In this document: positions 34,399-46,229 of the stretch, piece by piece
Layout: every line of letters starts with the position of its first letter
Position numbering within the stretch: the first letter of the stretch is position 1
Translations under genes and position numbers: made by a program
Notes under the pieces: model-generated
What the model saw: the letters and a program-made list of their open reading frames with translations, nothing else
What the model was told of the DNA's origin: nothing
Databases searched by the model: none
NCBI GenBank assembly: GCA_944472155.2
Contig: OX235279.1
Span: 120,768,110 to 120,832,109, forward strand
DNA length: 64,000 bases
Direction of reading: 5' to 3'
From: Trichobilharzia szidati
Lineage: Eukaryota; Platyhelminthes; Trematoda; Strigeidida; Schistosomatidae

Positions 34399-34590
34399 TA
34401 CTGTATAACACTGTGATTTATCAAAATAAAATCTTATCTAAAACGGAGTTATACTCTACCACAGTGTCTAAGTTTTATAATTATACTCAATAATGACTTT
34501 GGCCTGTAAGCAACTGATGGAAAGCAAACGAAATAAATGATGGTACAATTTTATTCTGCAAAACTGTTGTTCTTTCTTTATTGAATAATT
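33285..34590 (+). mobile_element. Penelope-like element fragment between inverted arms
   Basis: The + strand frame at about 33791-34315 resembles the C-terminal end of Penelope-like elements: RTTCSLVQ, IYKFTCICGSSYIERTERR and FSERVPKSL, the GIY-YIG endonuclease region in degenerate form. It is flanked by two arms of about 205 bases, 33290-33490 and 34375-34585, that are inverted copies of each other. Both contain AAACTT, CACTGTGGTAGAG, AACTCCG and GATAAATCACAGTGTTATAC. TA tracts adjoin the inner ends. An RTE 3' tail (about 33605-33665, - strand) interrupts the inside. Single copies of the arm recur near 49135-49220 and 58975-59070. Confidence 0.75.
33480..33536. repeat. TA microsatellite at Penelope arm
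   Basis: Nearly pure TA tract of 57 bases at the inner end of the left arm; a matching tract lies at 34372-34398 inside the right arm. Confidence 0.9.
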
Positions 34591-34959
34591 TGGATACTGT
34601 TGATTGGGAAGTCGAAGGTGGAGACTTTAGTTTCCTTCTAAGTAAAAAAGTGTCACAAATTAATTCATCTCAGAGTAATCAACTGAAATCAAAGGAATAT
34701 TACTTCAGTGTTTTCAGGAACTTGAATATTCAGTAAGCTTAAAGTTTGATGCCAAAAACTCATATTGTCTTCTGCTATTTTGCCTCATATTGCTTTTTTT
34801 TCTACGATTAAGGTAATGCGATTTGAAAAACCCACTTTTATAACATAATGAGCATGTTGTTTTACTAATTGTTAACTATTTCTATATTGAGTGATGATGA
34901 ACGAAGTGGCTGCGACACGCATTACTCATGCCGAATCACCATCTTCTCCATCCAACAAT

Positions 34960-35240
34960 GTTAACTGACTTTGGGACTAGGTTGGAAAAGAGTTGAAGGT
35001 GATTTGGCCTTAAATCGTATTCACTGGTACATATTCATTCACTCTCTGTAATCTCCCACATCCATTGATTCCTCATGTTTTGCCATGTAATTATTTGATC
35101 TGCCGCATATTTCTGCTCATTACAGCCCTTTTTCTTTTCTTTTTCTTTGTGTGATAAATGGAACACGACGACTTGATGTCCTGAGATTCTGTGCAAAGTT
35201 CTACTTTGATACTCAGATAACTATGTGACTCATCAACTGA
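34960..35240 (+). mobile_element. RTE 3'-end fragment
   Basis: Ends in the family tail (a variant of the GACTTGAACTGC block at about 35165-35220) after remnants of the C-terminal coding region. It lies just upstream of GPALPP1. Confidence 0.55.
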
Positions 35241-35410
35241 AACACCTTTCATTTGGTGGATCCCAGTATATCTCGGAATTTCCAGAACAATTCTTATTTT
35301 CATTCTGTCCATCAGAAACGGTTATTCCATTCGTGTTAGGGACATTTCTATGCTTGCTATTTTCATAAAAAAAATTTTCGTCTGTCTTATACGTTTCATC
35401 ATAACTGTTG

Positions 35411-35423
35411 TTTTTCTATTCAG
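35411..35423 (+). promoter_or_regulatory. 3' splice acceptor upstream of GPALPP1 start
   Basis: TTTTTCTATTCAG ends at 35423, only 21 bases before the GPALPP1 ATG. It could receive a spliced leader or end a 5'-untranslated cis-intron; the sequence alone does not decide. Confidence 0.5.
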
Positions 35424-35444
35424 GTGTGAATAATATATATATAT

Positions 35445-38400
35445 ATGTCTGAAACAGCAGCAGATTCTAATACTGGTCTTGTTGTTATTGGACCAGCTTT
35501 GCGACCAGATGATATAGCTCCATCAAGTGGAATCGGACCTGCATTACCTACTGATTTATTTCGACAAAAGTTAGCTAAAGAATCAGAAGTATCCAAGTTA
35601 CAGGATGATTTTGAAGATATGGATACTATTGGGCCTCTAATACCTGGACAAGAATTAAGAGAAGAGTGGCGACATCTAAAATCCGGTGTATGTTAATTTT
35701 CATGTATCAGGTATCACTTTTTATGTTTAAATTCTTATCTATAAATTTGCTTTATGCTCATTTCTAGATCATTTTGATAGTCTACCATACTAAATAGTTA
35801 ACGACACTTGCTATTGAACATATATATTATTCTTATTAGATAAATTGTAAATTGCCGGTAATGCAGGATTGTGTGAAGACCTCAGCCTTTGATCATATCT
35901 TTCTAGTCATGTATGTAGGATTCCTACGATAAACCGTAAAAATAAAATTCCGTCTGTTAAGGTGTTTATTAATCCTCTTACGTTGCACTTATTTTCTGTA
36001 TATTCATCAATTTACCCTCATTGGCAGTGCTGTGTCTACTTGAAAACAACGCGTTACCTGGAGTTGCTTTTCGGTAGCTACTCTGCTGTTCAAAAAACTG
36101 TTTGTTTCTTTGGTATTTATCCCCACAGGCTGCTTTACTTATGCATTTTACATAAGGTAACCATTTTGCCTAATATTCTATTCAGAATGCTAGTGGTTTA
36201 AATATAGGTTAATAGAAGTATGGTTGTTATATGGAAGCACTTGACTTGTATGAGTTAGGGTACAGATTGTACTTGCAGTTCGTTTTCCCCACCACGACGT
36301 TGCATAATAAGCTGCTATATGTCTTAATCTAACTCGTAAACACCACGTAAAAGAATATACATCGGTTTGTTCACTAGATTGAATGCTATTTTCTGTTGAA
36401 AATGTTATCAGTCACAATCAGTGTTTTTCAATATTTACCTAAAATGAGATACAATATCCTTTGTTACAGTTTCCGTCCGTGAAAGTTTTAGTGGATTTTA
36501 TTTAATTTGGCTACAGCAGACCAATTTACAGAAATAGTAAGCATGAATGATGTTGTATATAGATTGTATAGCAAAATGCAATGCTAAACTTATTAATCAT
36601 TGTTGAGAACAAGCCAATATTGCAATGAATAAAACTGTCGTTTACGCATTGATTCATCATTAGTGTGTATCCAATGTCAGGTGTCTAGTCCTTATTGTTG
36701 ATGTTTACTGAATTCTATCAGTTGAGTCTGCAATCATTTCTCCAAGCTATGTGATCCACGATCTTCATGCACTTAAAAATTGACGTTAGATGAATATAGG
36801 CAGTCAGCAGGATACTCTGGGTTATAGTTTTTGATACTGTTGAAAGTTATCAGATAAGTGTATCTGCCCCCCCCCCCCGGAGGAACTAACCGATGCTCAC
36901 CCATAGCCTCTCCTACTGAGTGACACCGGTTCGAATCTGTGGTCAGTCGTCACTTATTTGCTTCGAGTTTATTGATACCTCTTGCTAACTGTCCGAGTTT
37001 CAAAACATATTTTTGCACAGAAGTGCAACACTTCAAGTAACCACACTCCATGTATCACACAAAGGTATAGAAAGGATAAAAATAAGAGAAATTCAAAAGA
37101 ACTATAATGAGCAGAAATGTACAGCAGAAAGAATACTGACATTGAAGAACATGACGACTCAAGCGATCTCGAAGATCAATGAATCTGTACCACTGACAAT
37201 GATTTTGAGCCGCGTCATCTCTAGCTGTCCGTTTTCAGAATCCCGAGGAACCCAAAAAAGATAGTCAACACCTGCTTACCTGGCTCAAACTAACTGTCAA
37301 GGTTTTCATGGACTGATATTAGGTTTCTGTCTGACTGAGTGAGTGACTTAACCTCTTTATCTAATGCTCTACGTCTAACCTCAATATTATTCGCCATATT
37401 ATTTTACCACTTAAAACGGGAGATAGAACGTAAACATGTGTGGACAAAGACAGCGATTCAGCCGCTTCATATCTTCCACTTTCAATATGTACGTTTCACA
37501 GCTATAAAAGAGGACAGAGTGAACTGTTGTGCACTACGCACGTTCTTTGATGGGCAGATAGCCAGATATTCCGTCTATTTTAGAGATGAAATGATTTGGT
37601 GAATGCTACGCGAGCCTTTTGTATCTGTGCTGAGATTCCATCAGTAATCAGTCACTGCACCAAGGCTGATGAAACTTCCCAAAGAAGTGAGTTGATCAAC
37701 ACACTACCACTTCGCTTTCTTTCTTTGAGCTAAGAGTCAGTGTAATTCAGTACTGCATAATCATCTTAAATTTCACAGGAGCGAGTCAAATGCCAAACAA
37801 GCGAAGGTTTCCGCCCAAGCTGTTCACAACACTGCATTTTACCTGCGTTTTCACTTAGAAGGAGAATGTCATCGGTATACTCAAGCTCTACTAAACTGTT
37901 CTCTGGTAACAAGTCAATTCCTGAGTCTCTGTAGACATTTAGGATACATATGTATTGGAAGTAAACAGACATGAGGACAGTGAACATTGTTGACGGACGT
38001 TACAGCTTGTCCTCACTTCAGATGACAGCTCTTTATAAATTCTCACACTACGTGATGATTTCGGATGGAAGTACAGACTGTAGATTCAGGACTTCCTGTC
38101 GATATATATCACTTCCTTGATATTTTTCTTATATCACGCTACGGAGTTTTCAGTAATGGCTGTCATCTGTGTGATGGAAGCTTACTAGTTTGAAAGTTAA
38201 CCTGAAATCCATTTATTTCTCTCATTCTTTGTTGTACCTTGATACTTCTATACCTTAAATTGCTTTCACGTATTGCTTACCTCTTGTTACTCCTATTATG
38301 ACAGTGCATCGTTATAATTATTATTTATTATTTAAACATAGAAAATTTGGTACAATATGTCACCAAAAATATGCACCACACAATAATAATGAAACAACAT

Positions 38401-41400
38401 AGATTAAAAGTAAAAATATAGGTAGAAAACGAATAAAGAACTTCATCTGGAAGGAGAGCAGTCATACTTAATAAGTTCAAACAGCATTCGTCAACTATAA
38501 CCGGGAAGGAAAGAAAAAGAAAATTGCAGCACGTTCACCACTGACTACGATTCTTGGCCATATCCGATAATGTTTCGAGCCATCGATTCCAGCTATCTCT
38601 CGGACTCCAACCAGGGAGTCGTGGCCCACCAACCGATTCTAACCTAGCACAAATATCCTTCATCCCACAACACTGCGTCATGGGCTGACGACCTCTCTGC
38701 CTTTTCTACCCCGCCGCAGGGCTAGCGAATAGAGACCTGTACATAAGCCTCTGGGATGACATTCGCAGCACATGTCCAAGCTACCGAAGCCGGTGTCTCC
38801 AAATGACGACACTCAACGAATGGTGATCTCCACTGTGTTCAAACACATGGCACTGAACCTCAGAATTACTCACGCGATGATGCCATCGCACGCAAGCAAT
38901 CCTGCGGAAACAGCGATGATCGAACACGCAGAGTCGCCGCACATCCTCAGCTTGGAGAGGTCAGGTTTCACAGGCGTAGAGCAAGGCAGCCCGCACCGAA
39001 GCATTGTATACCTGACCTTTGACAGCCAGGCTAACGTCGCGACGGCGCCAGAGGTGGCACAAGTTGATGTATGCCACCCTAGCCTTCGCGATACGATTGG
39101 AAATCTCATCCGTCAGCGCTCCGTCAGCACTCACACAACTACCCAGATACAAAAACTTATGAACAATTTCAAGTGGTTCACCTGCAAGAGTGAGTGCAGG
39201 CTCCTGCCAATCTTGTAACAGTACTTTGCACTTGGACGGTGCAAAGCAGATACCATACTTACAGACACTGATCGCCAACTGATTAAGTGCGATTTGGGCA
39301 GCCTGCATGCTATCGCACAGTGAGACAATATCGTCTGCATACTCGAGGTCGAAAAGTCTATCTCCAGATCTACACCACCTTCACGCACATCCTTCAGAGC
39401 TGACTCCAGAATGTCATCGATGGCAAAGTTAAAGAGAAATGGAGAGATTAGGCAACCCTGTGTAACCCCACTGTCGGTTGGGAACAGTGAAGATAGTTGG
39501 TTGATAGTGCATCGTGTGTGAACTGTGTGATATCGGTCTGACACTCATTATTTTAACTTCGGTTTCCAACAAAAATGTGGAAGAGGTGGATAAAGTATTA
39601 TATTATTGTAGAATATGCTTTTTGCTTCACCTTGTATTGTCACTCTTCCTGTAACATGTATATGCTACTTTATGGTGATTCAGATTTATTTTCGCCTTAC
39701 CGATACCAAGGTAATTCTTTTACGTTTTAATAACGTGAACACTGTTTGATAAAGTATAATTTGACTAAGCTAACTGTAGTGAAGTGTGATGGTCAATAAC
39801 AAATCAGTCGATATTTGAGGTTTTACTTTGAATAGTTGAACGAAGATGCTATAGCAGGAAAATAATAATCACATTAGCAATATGATCCTATAGGATAATA
39901 GGCACGATACCTGACTTTTCAGATTACAACGAAATATGTCTGTTGGACACTAGTCCCCAAAGTTTCTTAATGATTCCAGCGTGTGATTTAAGGTGTAATG
40001 ATTGAGAAGTTTAGTGATTGGAAACTCTACCATACAAAGAGATGGCTTCGGTACATGTTATCTTTGTATTTAGGTGCTTTTATCTATTACCTGACAAATT
40101 AATACAATGATAAACCCACACCCACGAGCATATAAATTACAGGTAGTCAGAGAAAATAGTGTTTTCATATACTACTGTGTGGTTGGTGGGAATCTCCACC
40201 ATAGTTATAAATCGTCCCATATACTTATCTGTTGTTGATTGTATTCCTTACTCTATATTTTATGTATTTAGCACTCAGGAGGTTCCAGTCGACCAGTCAG
40301 TGATAAACCAAAACGTGATGCATGGATGACGGAGCTACTGCCGATGTCTAATGATCTCGGTGCACTGAAACCGCGTAAATTTCGTCAAGACATTTCAGGT
40401 CACTCTGTACATCATGATGCCTCGTGGTTTGCTGCGCCATCTGACTCCAGTGAACCGTTAGAAGTAAAACATATTTTTATCAGTATCTTTACGTTCATAT
40501 GTCTTTACACTTTCACATAAATTACCGTTTTTTGAAGTGTTTTGCTATACGTTAAACTGCTTTCGTAGCAAATTGTAGATACATTATATAAATATTTACA
40601 TCTGTTCGTTGATTGCGTCATACGGCTGCTCTTACCCTGAGAAACACCAAGTCAGTGATCATACTATTCGAATGTTAGGTCGGGTATGTAGAAAGAAGAA
40701 GCCATAGGTGCCCAGTGTTAATGTGTACCTATCCATTTTTCACTTCAGTGTAAATACGCATATTTATTTGGTGAAAATCTTTGAGTGGGAAGTATTGACT
40801 TTCAGCCAGCAAGTCCTAGGTTTAATTCCTACCCCAACTACTTAAATCTGGACACCTGGGGAGTGTCATCAGCCTTAGTACATTAAGTGTGGCTTTTAAC
40901 TTGGGATATAGAAGATCGGTTCCGGTAACTGAGTTCCGATACACTAGTAGACGAACGTCTATTGGACAAAACTACACTGACTTAATTTTTAGTGTTTTGA
41001 AACATAAACTTATGACTTGATGTAATCTGCTAAAACGGTTGAGCTTAAAATCTAAAAAATTAAAATTCAAACAGCACGTGATAATGGAACAAACTTTCTT
41101 AGTCCTCAACTTCATGATACTTTTGCAACATTACGCTTGCTGCAAAGCGTTTGGTAGAACTAAATTTATGGGATTGTGTCACTTACCTTCAAACAAGTAA
41201 GTCACAGACTCGAACCTCGTCCTCATTACCGACGTTTGGCTTGTCAAATAGCATCATTAACCTTAACACTAAAGTGCGGTTCAACCTCTACTTCATTTAA
41301 ATACAAGTGGATATTGAGTGACTTTTCCTTTATTTAAATATCTAGTTTCACCACAACTTGGTACACATTTAGAATGACAGATTTCGTGAGCCACATATAG

Positions 41401-42934
41401 TTTCTTAACTCCATCTTCTTTCAATATGTGTTACTGCTCATCAGTGTGTTTATCTTAAGTATGCTATTTTTTTCGATTCAACAGTTTGCGAAAAGTTTGT
41501 ATTACTTACTACATGTCGTCCACGTGAATTATTGGGCTTCAACAGTACACCTTCATCTCACCCTGTTTCTTCCATTCTCTCTTAGCTTACTCCCATAAAC
41601 CTTCATTTCCTCAAGCGACCTCCTCCATTTCACCCTCAGACACACAAATTGTCGTTTTCCATTCAGAGGAACTACTGCGGGATTTCACTCGATAGACTCC
41701 TCAGTGTATATCCAATCCATTTTCTTCGGTATATTTTTCGGTCGATAGGTTCTTGGCTGGTTCGTTCCCAGACATCTTTCTCGTTAATCCCTTTTTGGCA
41801 TCTGCCCTTCAGTATGGAGCAAAAGTAGTTATAGGTGAAAGTTTGCAGTAGACTTTTGGAAATGCTTTCGATGACGCACCAATCCTCTGAACTATATAGA
41901 AGCACTGACTGTGCTGTGCCTAGCACACTTCCATGCTAATTCCTGTGAAGGTTTTTCTTGCTTTTCGATCCTACCTTTTGAATCCCTATCTGTGCGGCTT
42001 TCAGTTAAAACGATGATGCTTAGATAAATGGAAGAGATTGCTTAATTTAGATTCCTCTCATTAATGGTGATTAATACTTGTTGTTGTTGGTTCGGTCTGC
42101 TCATCACCCCTTTTTTCTCTGTGTTCACTTGAAGTTTGGTCTTCTCTGCCTCTTTTGCGGGTGTTTTGGTTTTCACATGTACACTTTCGAGTTTATTACC
42201 TTAAACATATATCGCCCACGAAGTCTAAATCTTCTTGGGTCTTCTCGTATGCCTGTCTATTGCACGATCTAGCCCACCGCAGTCAGGAATATAATGTATA
42301 TTTCACTGACGGAACATTCACTATCAATTTAAACACAATCTCCTCTACCGCTTTACTTGGCAATCAACTGGATGATTTTCATTGGCAGTTATGAGGAAAT
42401 TTTGTTCAGTGAACTCTGATTCATTTTGCTCTTCCGATGTATCTAAATACTTTCTTTATATATTTTCATTTCAGGCAGCGAAAGAACCAATCGACAAACT
42501 GAATTTTGAAGGAAATAAATCTTACGACCAAAGCATGGCGAAAATTGCTTCTCAGTATCAGGTATTTCCAGTCTGCTTTAGTTTAATCCAGAACATCTAC
42601 CCATTTCATTTTCTAGGGCTCCAGTAAAAAGTCAAGTTTGTTAGAAATACATGAGGAAAAATTGAAGCAAAAGCTTAAGAAACATAAAGAAAAATCTAAA
42701 AAGCATAAACATAAGTCCAAAGTTAGTTGTTTTACATTCTCCTATATGCTTTATTTCTAGAAACATAAGAAAAAACATGAAAAATCCCCGTCTCCTGATT
42801 CAATCAGACGTCCATTCGATCGTGAAAAAGATCTTAAATTGTTTCGAGTTGACGCCGCAGCTAGAAAAGCGATTGTTGAGCGTTCTAAACAACTTTCCAG
42901 TCGTTTTAGTCATGGGAAACAACAGTATTTATGA
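35445..42934 (+). CDS. GPALPP1: GPALPP motifs-containing protein 1 (DUF3752)
   Basis: GPALPP1 family, a conserved eukaryotic protein of unassigned function, probably nuclear. Exons: 35445-35687, 40272-40463, 42475-42561, 42617-42721 and 42761-42934. All introns are GT-AG and in phase 0, the last two only 55 and 39 bases, giving 266 residues. The N-terminal exon has the spaced motifs VIGPALRPD, GIGPALPTD and IGPLIPG, weaker than the repeated GPALPP of vertebrates. Exon 2 opens the DUF3752 part with RDAWMTELLPMSNDLG, then PRKFRQD and SWFAAPSD. Exon 4 and the start of exon 5 are strongly Lys/His-rich, likely a nuclear targeting or RNA-contact region. The protein ends with RRPFDREKDLKLFRVD and SSRFSHGKQQYL, the family signature. 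The ATG at 35445 is the first after a 3' splice site. Intron 1 holds two RTE copies and intron 2 one. Confidence 0.92.
36867..36878. repeat. Homopolymer run of 12 C
   Basis: Isolated poly-C tract in GPALPP1 intron 1. The next 70 bases contain a B-box-like GGTTCGAATCT at about 36930-36940, perhaps an old SINE remnant. Confidence 0.7.
36985..38150 (-). mobile_element. RTE copy A', with YTDD palm box
   Basis: The - strand encodes LEYTDDILLLSENAGKMQ at about 37835-37890, the RT catalytic box with Thr for Ala. A degenerate thumb and C-terminal domain follow, and the 3' tail lies at 36990-37070. 36985-37720 is nearly identical to 15480-16230 in inverse orientation. It lies in GPALPP1 intron 1. Confidence 0.78.
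38303..38312. repeat. Target-site duplication, left copy
   Basis: AGTGCATCGT, repeated at 39506-39515 around the truncated RTE copy. Confidence 0.75.
38313..39505 (-). mobile_element. RTE copy C', 5'-truncated
   Basis: Nearly identical to the 3' third of copy C (18236-19440), beginning in the RT palm before [14 protein letters not shown] and ending with the same AT-rich tail. A ten-base target-site duplication flanks it (38303-38312, 39506-39515), so it was inserted by retrotransposition and not by copying a larger block. A 7-base deletion near 39366 removes part of the [10 protein letters not shown] region and shifts the frame. The stops at the Trp codons seen in copy C (18886, 18706 and 18631) are present here too. 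It lies in GPALPP1 intron 1. Confidence 0.88.
39506..39515. repeat. Target-site duplication, right copy
   Basis: AGTGCATCGT, exact match to 38303-38312. Confidence 0.75.
39520..40260. other. GPALPP1 intron 1, 3' part
   Basis: AT-rich intron sequence before exon 2 with no recognisable element. Confidence 0.5.
41530..42420 (-). mobile_element. RTE copy with FVGD palm box
   Basis: The - strand shows the late RT segment around 42190-42240 (EDLDFVGDIC, in place of FADD) and the C-terminal domain at 41672-41926 (LLYSSEDW, KSLLQTFT, then ERTSQEPIDRKIYRRKWIGYTL). The 3' untranslated region follows to about 41530. It belongs to the same family as 6030-8230 but has no extra bases at the palm box. It lies in GPALPP1 intron 2. 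Confidence 0.72.
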
Positions 42935-43730
42935 TATTTGACTTCAAAATGAAGGAAATGTGTTTACAATATTTTTTTAATGAAACGTTGTGAACAACTG
43001 ATGTAGAACATTTTGAAGAAGAAGTGTGTGTGTGTGTCTGTATCTTCGACTTTCTTTTCTTCTGTCTGTAACAATCAACTGTATATATCTCTTCAGTGTG
43101 TTTCTGTTCATCTGTTATTTGCTAGTAAACTACTGTTTGCGTTATACACTCGCTTTCATTCGCGTGGTGAACAAATGTATTCAATCTCTCAACTTGTAGA
43201 AGATTGGCCTTTGCACTTACATTTTACCATATTAAACTGTTACTACTTTATACTGTACTCATTTTGAAAATCTACCATAAGAACTGTTGGTTATCTTGAC
43301 TTGTAATTTCATTCAGCGTAATATGTTGCTGACCTTATTCGCCTTATTTGCTGGACTTTAAAAAAACTTTGAGAATAATTATTCCAAGTCGTATGGCAGT
43401 TTCTCATCATGATTATTAATCGTATCTTCATATAAAAATAGTATTGCAACTGGAAAGGCTTCATGTAAATTGTAATATGCATTGCTTTAAGTTAAACAGA
43501 ACTGTTCTATTAATTAATCAAGCTCCGATAAGATAAAAACATATTAAGAGACTAGGTGAACGCCTCTCCGATTTAGTCGGAATAAGAGTTACGTAAGAAA
43601 TGTATATCTAATGTTGCCTTTAATTTTATCCAAGATTCCCTTCAAACATAACACGGAGGATGAGATCAGTTCATAAACAAAATATTCTACTACCCATATA
43701 TATATTCTCCCCTGTGTATGACTGAGGGGT
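42935..43730. other. GPALPP1 3' flank
   Basis: AT-rich sequence with a short TG tract at 43024-43038 and no gene. No canonical AATAAA was noted close to the stop; ATTAAA-like variants are possible. Confidence 0.45.
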
Positions 43731-43974
43731 TCAGCAATACAGCTTCATTTGATTCATCTGTCATATTTAACTCAATCCACGTTCGTCCACAAGCTTTCAT
43801 CTCTTCATTTAATCTCCATGTCACCCTTGGAAGTTCCGAGTGGTAAACAGGGTTTCTGCATGAAATCCCGATTTCTTTCTTTCTGGCCGGTTAGTATCGA
43901 ACGAAGCTACTTGCAGCAGACTGTCGGGAATGGTTGGTTTTTTTAACTTTACGGATATATATATATATATATAT
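43730..43974 (-). mobile_element. RTE 3'-end fragment and TA tract
   Basis: 43735-43850 matches the 3' untranslated region seen at 51660-51900 and 61900-62100 (ordered blocks ending in ATCTCCATGTCACCCTTG-like sequence). A TA tract lies at 43954-43974. Confidence 0.5.
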
Positions 43975-44045
43975 ACATGGAAGAAGCTAAATTGCTGCTG
44001 TATGTAGGCTAAGAGAAACAATTAAATAGTCTGATTAAGTAATGT

Positions 44046-44190
44046 TAGACTGTAAAGGAACCTCGCCTAATTTACTAGTTTTCTAGCCGGTTCCACACCC
44101 GGGTAAAGATTGGGGGGTTTGGTGTGGGGCTAACTCCCCTTCACCACAAAACCAAGCAAACTCCTACGGAGACTTCAATGCAGAAGAAAT
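44046..44190 (+). mobile_element. Inverted piece of RTE 5' end
   Basis: The blocks CCTCGCCTA and AGTTTTCTAGCC, then ACCCGGGTAAAG, match the start of the - strand element at 54990-54890 but here lie on the + strand, opposite to the adjoining element at 44190-45770. Confidence 0.5.
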
Positions 44191-45780
44191 AAACTAAAAA
44201 TATAAAAAAACACGCTTATTCTTCGCTGAACTCACTCTTCTTAATCTTTTGTCCAGTGTCTTGTAGCTTGCATTCAAATCCTGTTTTTGTTGCTCGTCGG
44301 TGCACTGGAGAATCTTTTGTTTCACCATCCCTCTCTCTTCTATCAGTCTCCAAGTGTCCGTAGTGAGCCACTGTTTGTCCTGTCTCTTCTTTCTGCCTAG
44401 AACTTCCATGCAGGTTTGACTCCACACTGTTTTCAAGTTGTTCCAGTGCTTTTCGACGCTGACCTCTTCGCTAGTGTTGATTTGTGTCCCGGCTTTGTCC
44501 TTTATGCTTGCAGTGAAGATGTCCTTTGTGTCCTGGTCCTTCAGTTTTTGAGTGTTGAACTTGGCTTGTGGTCTATCTGCAGCTCATGTTTCTCTGAAAG
44601 CTTTTAATTTGATTTGGATTGTCCCTTGTACGAGGTAGTGGTCTGAGCCAACGTCTGCTCCTCTTCTAACTTTCGTGTCCAGTAGGCTGCGCCTCCACTT
44701 CCTTGAGATTGAGATTAAGTCAATTTGGTTTTTGGTTCGCCCATCTGGTGACACCCATGTAGCCTTGTGTTTGTATACGCTGCCACCAATCACTAGTTCA
44801 ATGAAGGCGCAGAAGTCGGCGAAGCGTTCTCCGTCTTCATTCATTTCTCCGAGAGATTCTCTACCCATGATGAATTTTCTTCCTGTGTTGTCTGGTCCCA
44901 GTTTGGCGTTCATGTCTCCCATTAGTATTTTAATGTCGCCGACTGGAGTATTGTCCATTGTTGCCTGTAGTTGTCTGTAGAGTTCTTCTTTCTTTTCGAG
45001 GTCTGCGTTGTTATTCGGTGCATAGCATTGTATAACTGACACTTTCCTTACTTTGGAGTTGAATCTGGCGGTCATTATCCTGGGCGAGATCGCCTCCCAT
45101 TGCATGAGGGCCTTCGTTGCCGTTGGTGGCATCATGATAGCCACGCCCTCGGTGTGCATGTGGTTATCCTCTGGGTGACCGGAGTAGATCACTGACTCAC
45201 CCGTTGACAATTTGGTGAGTCCATTCCCGTTCCATCTGCTTTCACATATCCCCAGTACTTGAATTCCGTATCTTTTCATTTCGTTTGCGGTCTGGTCAGC
45301 TTTGCCGATCTCGTACATGGTGCGGACATTCCATGTCCCCACACAGACTTTTTCTTTTGGCGCGAGGAGATTCGTTGTGCTGAAGTTTCTGTAGCAGCTT
45401 TGTTTACAGGGTGGGGTTGCTAGCCTCACGCCTGAGAAGGGGAGAGAGAAAGGTTAGTGTTGCGTGACCGCAGAGCCCAGGGGACAACTGCTTGAGGCCG
45501 GTCACACACGGCCTGTTTTTGTTTGTTCTTTTTTATTTGGTGTGTCTCAGTAGCGTATTTATCACTTCTGCCCTGTGACACGGCAGCAGAAAGCGCGGTC
45601 GTTGTTAATCCGGGCCCCGACCGATCCGCCATGATATTTTGTGAGTTTGTTTGAGTCATAGTATTGGATTGGGTAGCTGCTTTTTGTCTAACCGCTATCC
45701 AAAAAACCTTTCTGGCATGGTAGGACCTGCGGTGTTCAAGCCCGACCACCACGTCAAGGTAGCAGCTATCGGTCGGGTCG
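44190..45780 (-). mobile_element. RTE copy, 5' half with intact endonuclease
   Basis: The - strand runs from the shared 5' module (about 45655-45780) through a leader segment into an intact endonuclease frame (44584-45429) and then the first part of the linker (44194-44436: RKKRQDKQWLTTDTWRLIEERG). It stops before the reverse transcriptase, so this is a 3'-truncated or rearranged copy. Confidence 0.8.
44584..45429 (-). CDS. RTE apurinic-type endonuclease ORF
   Basis: Open frame of 281 codons with a full exonuclease-endonuclease-phosphatase fold signature: VGTWNVRTMYEIGK near residue 33, LGICESRWNGNG (metal-binding Glu), CYAPNNNADLEKK, ILMGDMNAKLGPDN (Asp-Asn pair), ATWVSPDGRTKNQIDLI and the terminal GSDHYLVQ (Asp-His pair). 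In RTE elements this domain nicks the target to prime reverse transcription. The catalytic residues are all visible, so this domain may still fold, but it lacks its reverse transcriptase partner. The start Met at 45427-45429 follows a Cys-rich leader. Confidence 0.82.
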   Translation of the reverse strand: MRLATPPCKQSCYRNFSTTNLLAPKEKVCVGTWNVRTMYEIGKADQTANEMKRYGIQVLGICESRWNGNGLTKLSTGESVIYSGHPEDNHMHTEGVAIMMPPTATKALMQWEAISPRIMTARFNSKVRKVSVIQCYAPNNNADLEKKEELYRQLQATMDNTPVGDIKILMGDMNAKLGPDNTGRKFIMGRESLGEMNEDGERFADFCAFIELVIGGSVYKHKATWVSPDGRTKNQIDLISISRKWRRSLLDTKVRRGADVGSDHYLVQGTIQIKLKAFRET

Positions 45781-45789
45781 TCATTGTAT

Positions 45790-46190
45790 ATCCTCTGTAA
45801 ATTGGTTATTAATGATGCATTATCCTCACCTGATTTTCTTCCACTCCACAGTCTAGGCGATGCCGATGCAGCTAGTCAAGGTAAAGACTTCCTTCAGATT
45901 TCTTCCATTGATTGTGATTAGTCTCTTCACCTCTATATTCAGTTCAAGTCCTATCTTGGTTGCGTCTTCTACAAACTTGTTGGTTTTCGGCTGTAGATTT
46001 TTGGGTTTGTGCAACATTAGACACAAATCATCCCGAAGTTTAGATCTTCTGGTCTTTCTGTCGGTCTTATTGAACAATATTATCAATTTAAATGCCCTGT
46101 TTTTATTATTACTCCTGTAATGAGATGCAATACTGTACTACACGCTGAAAATTCCATATTTGCAGCACAAGTACTATTTGGAATAAAGCT
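45790..46190 (-). mobile_element. RTE late-RT fragment
   Basis: The - strand reads LRDDLCLMLHKPKNLQPKTNKFVEDATKIGLELN, the family's palm-to-thumb segment. The FADD box has lost two bases, giving a shifted LRDD reading. It abuts the 5' module of the previous element. Confidence 0.6.
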
Positions 46191-46229
46191 ATTATCATTA
46201 TTATTATGATTACTACTGATCTTTGTCTT

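Noticed and set aside
35445..35696. GPALPP1 exon 1 as a stand-alone 83-residue gene
   Set aside because: The donor GTATGT at 35688 and the in-phase exon at 40272 encode the continuing family signature, so the frame's stop is intronic.
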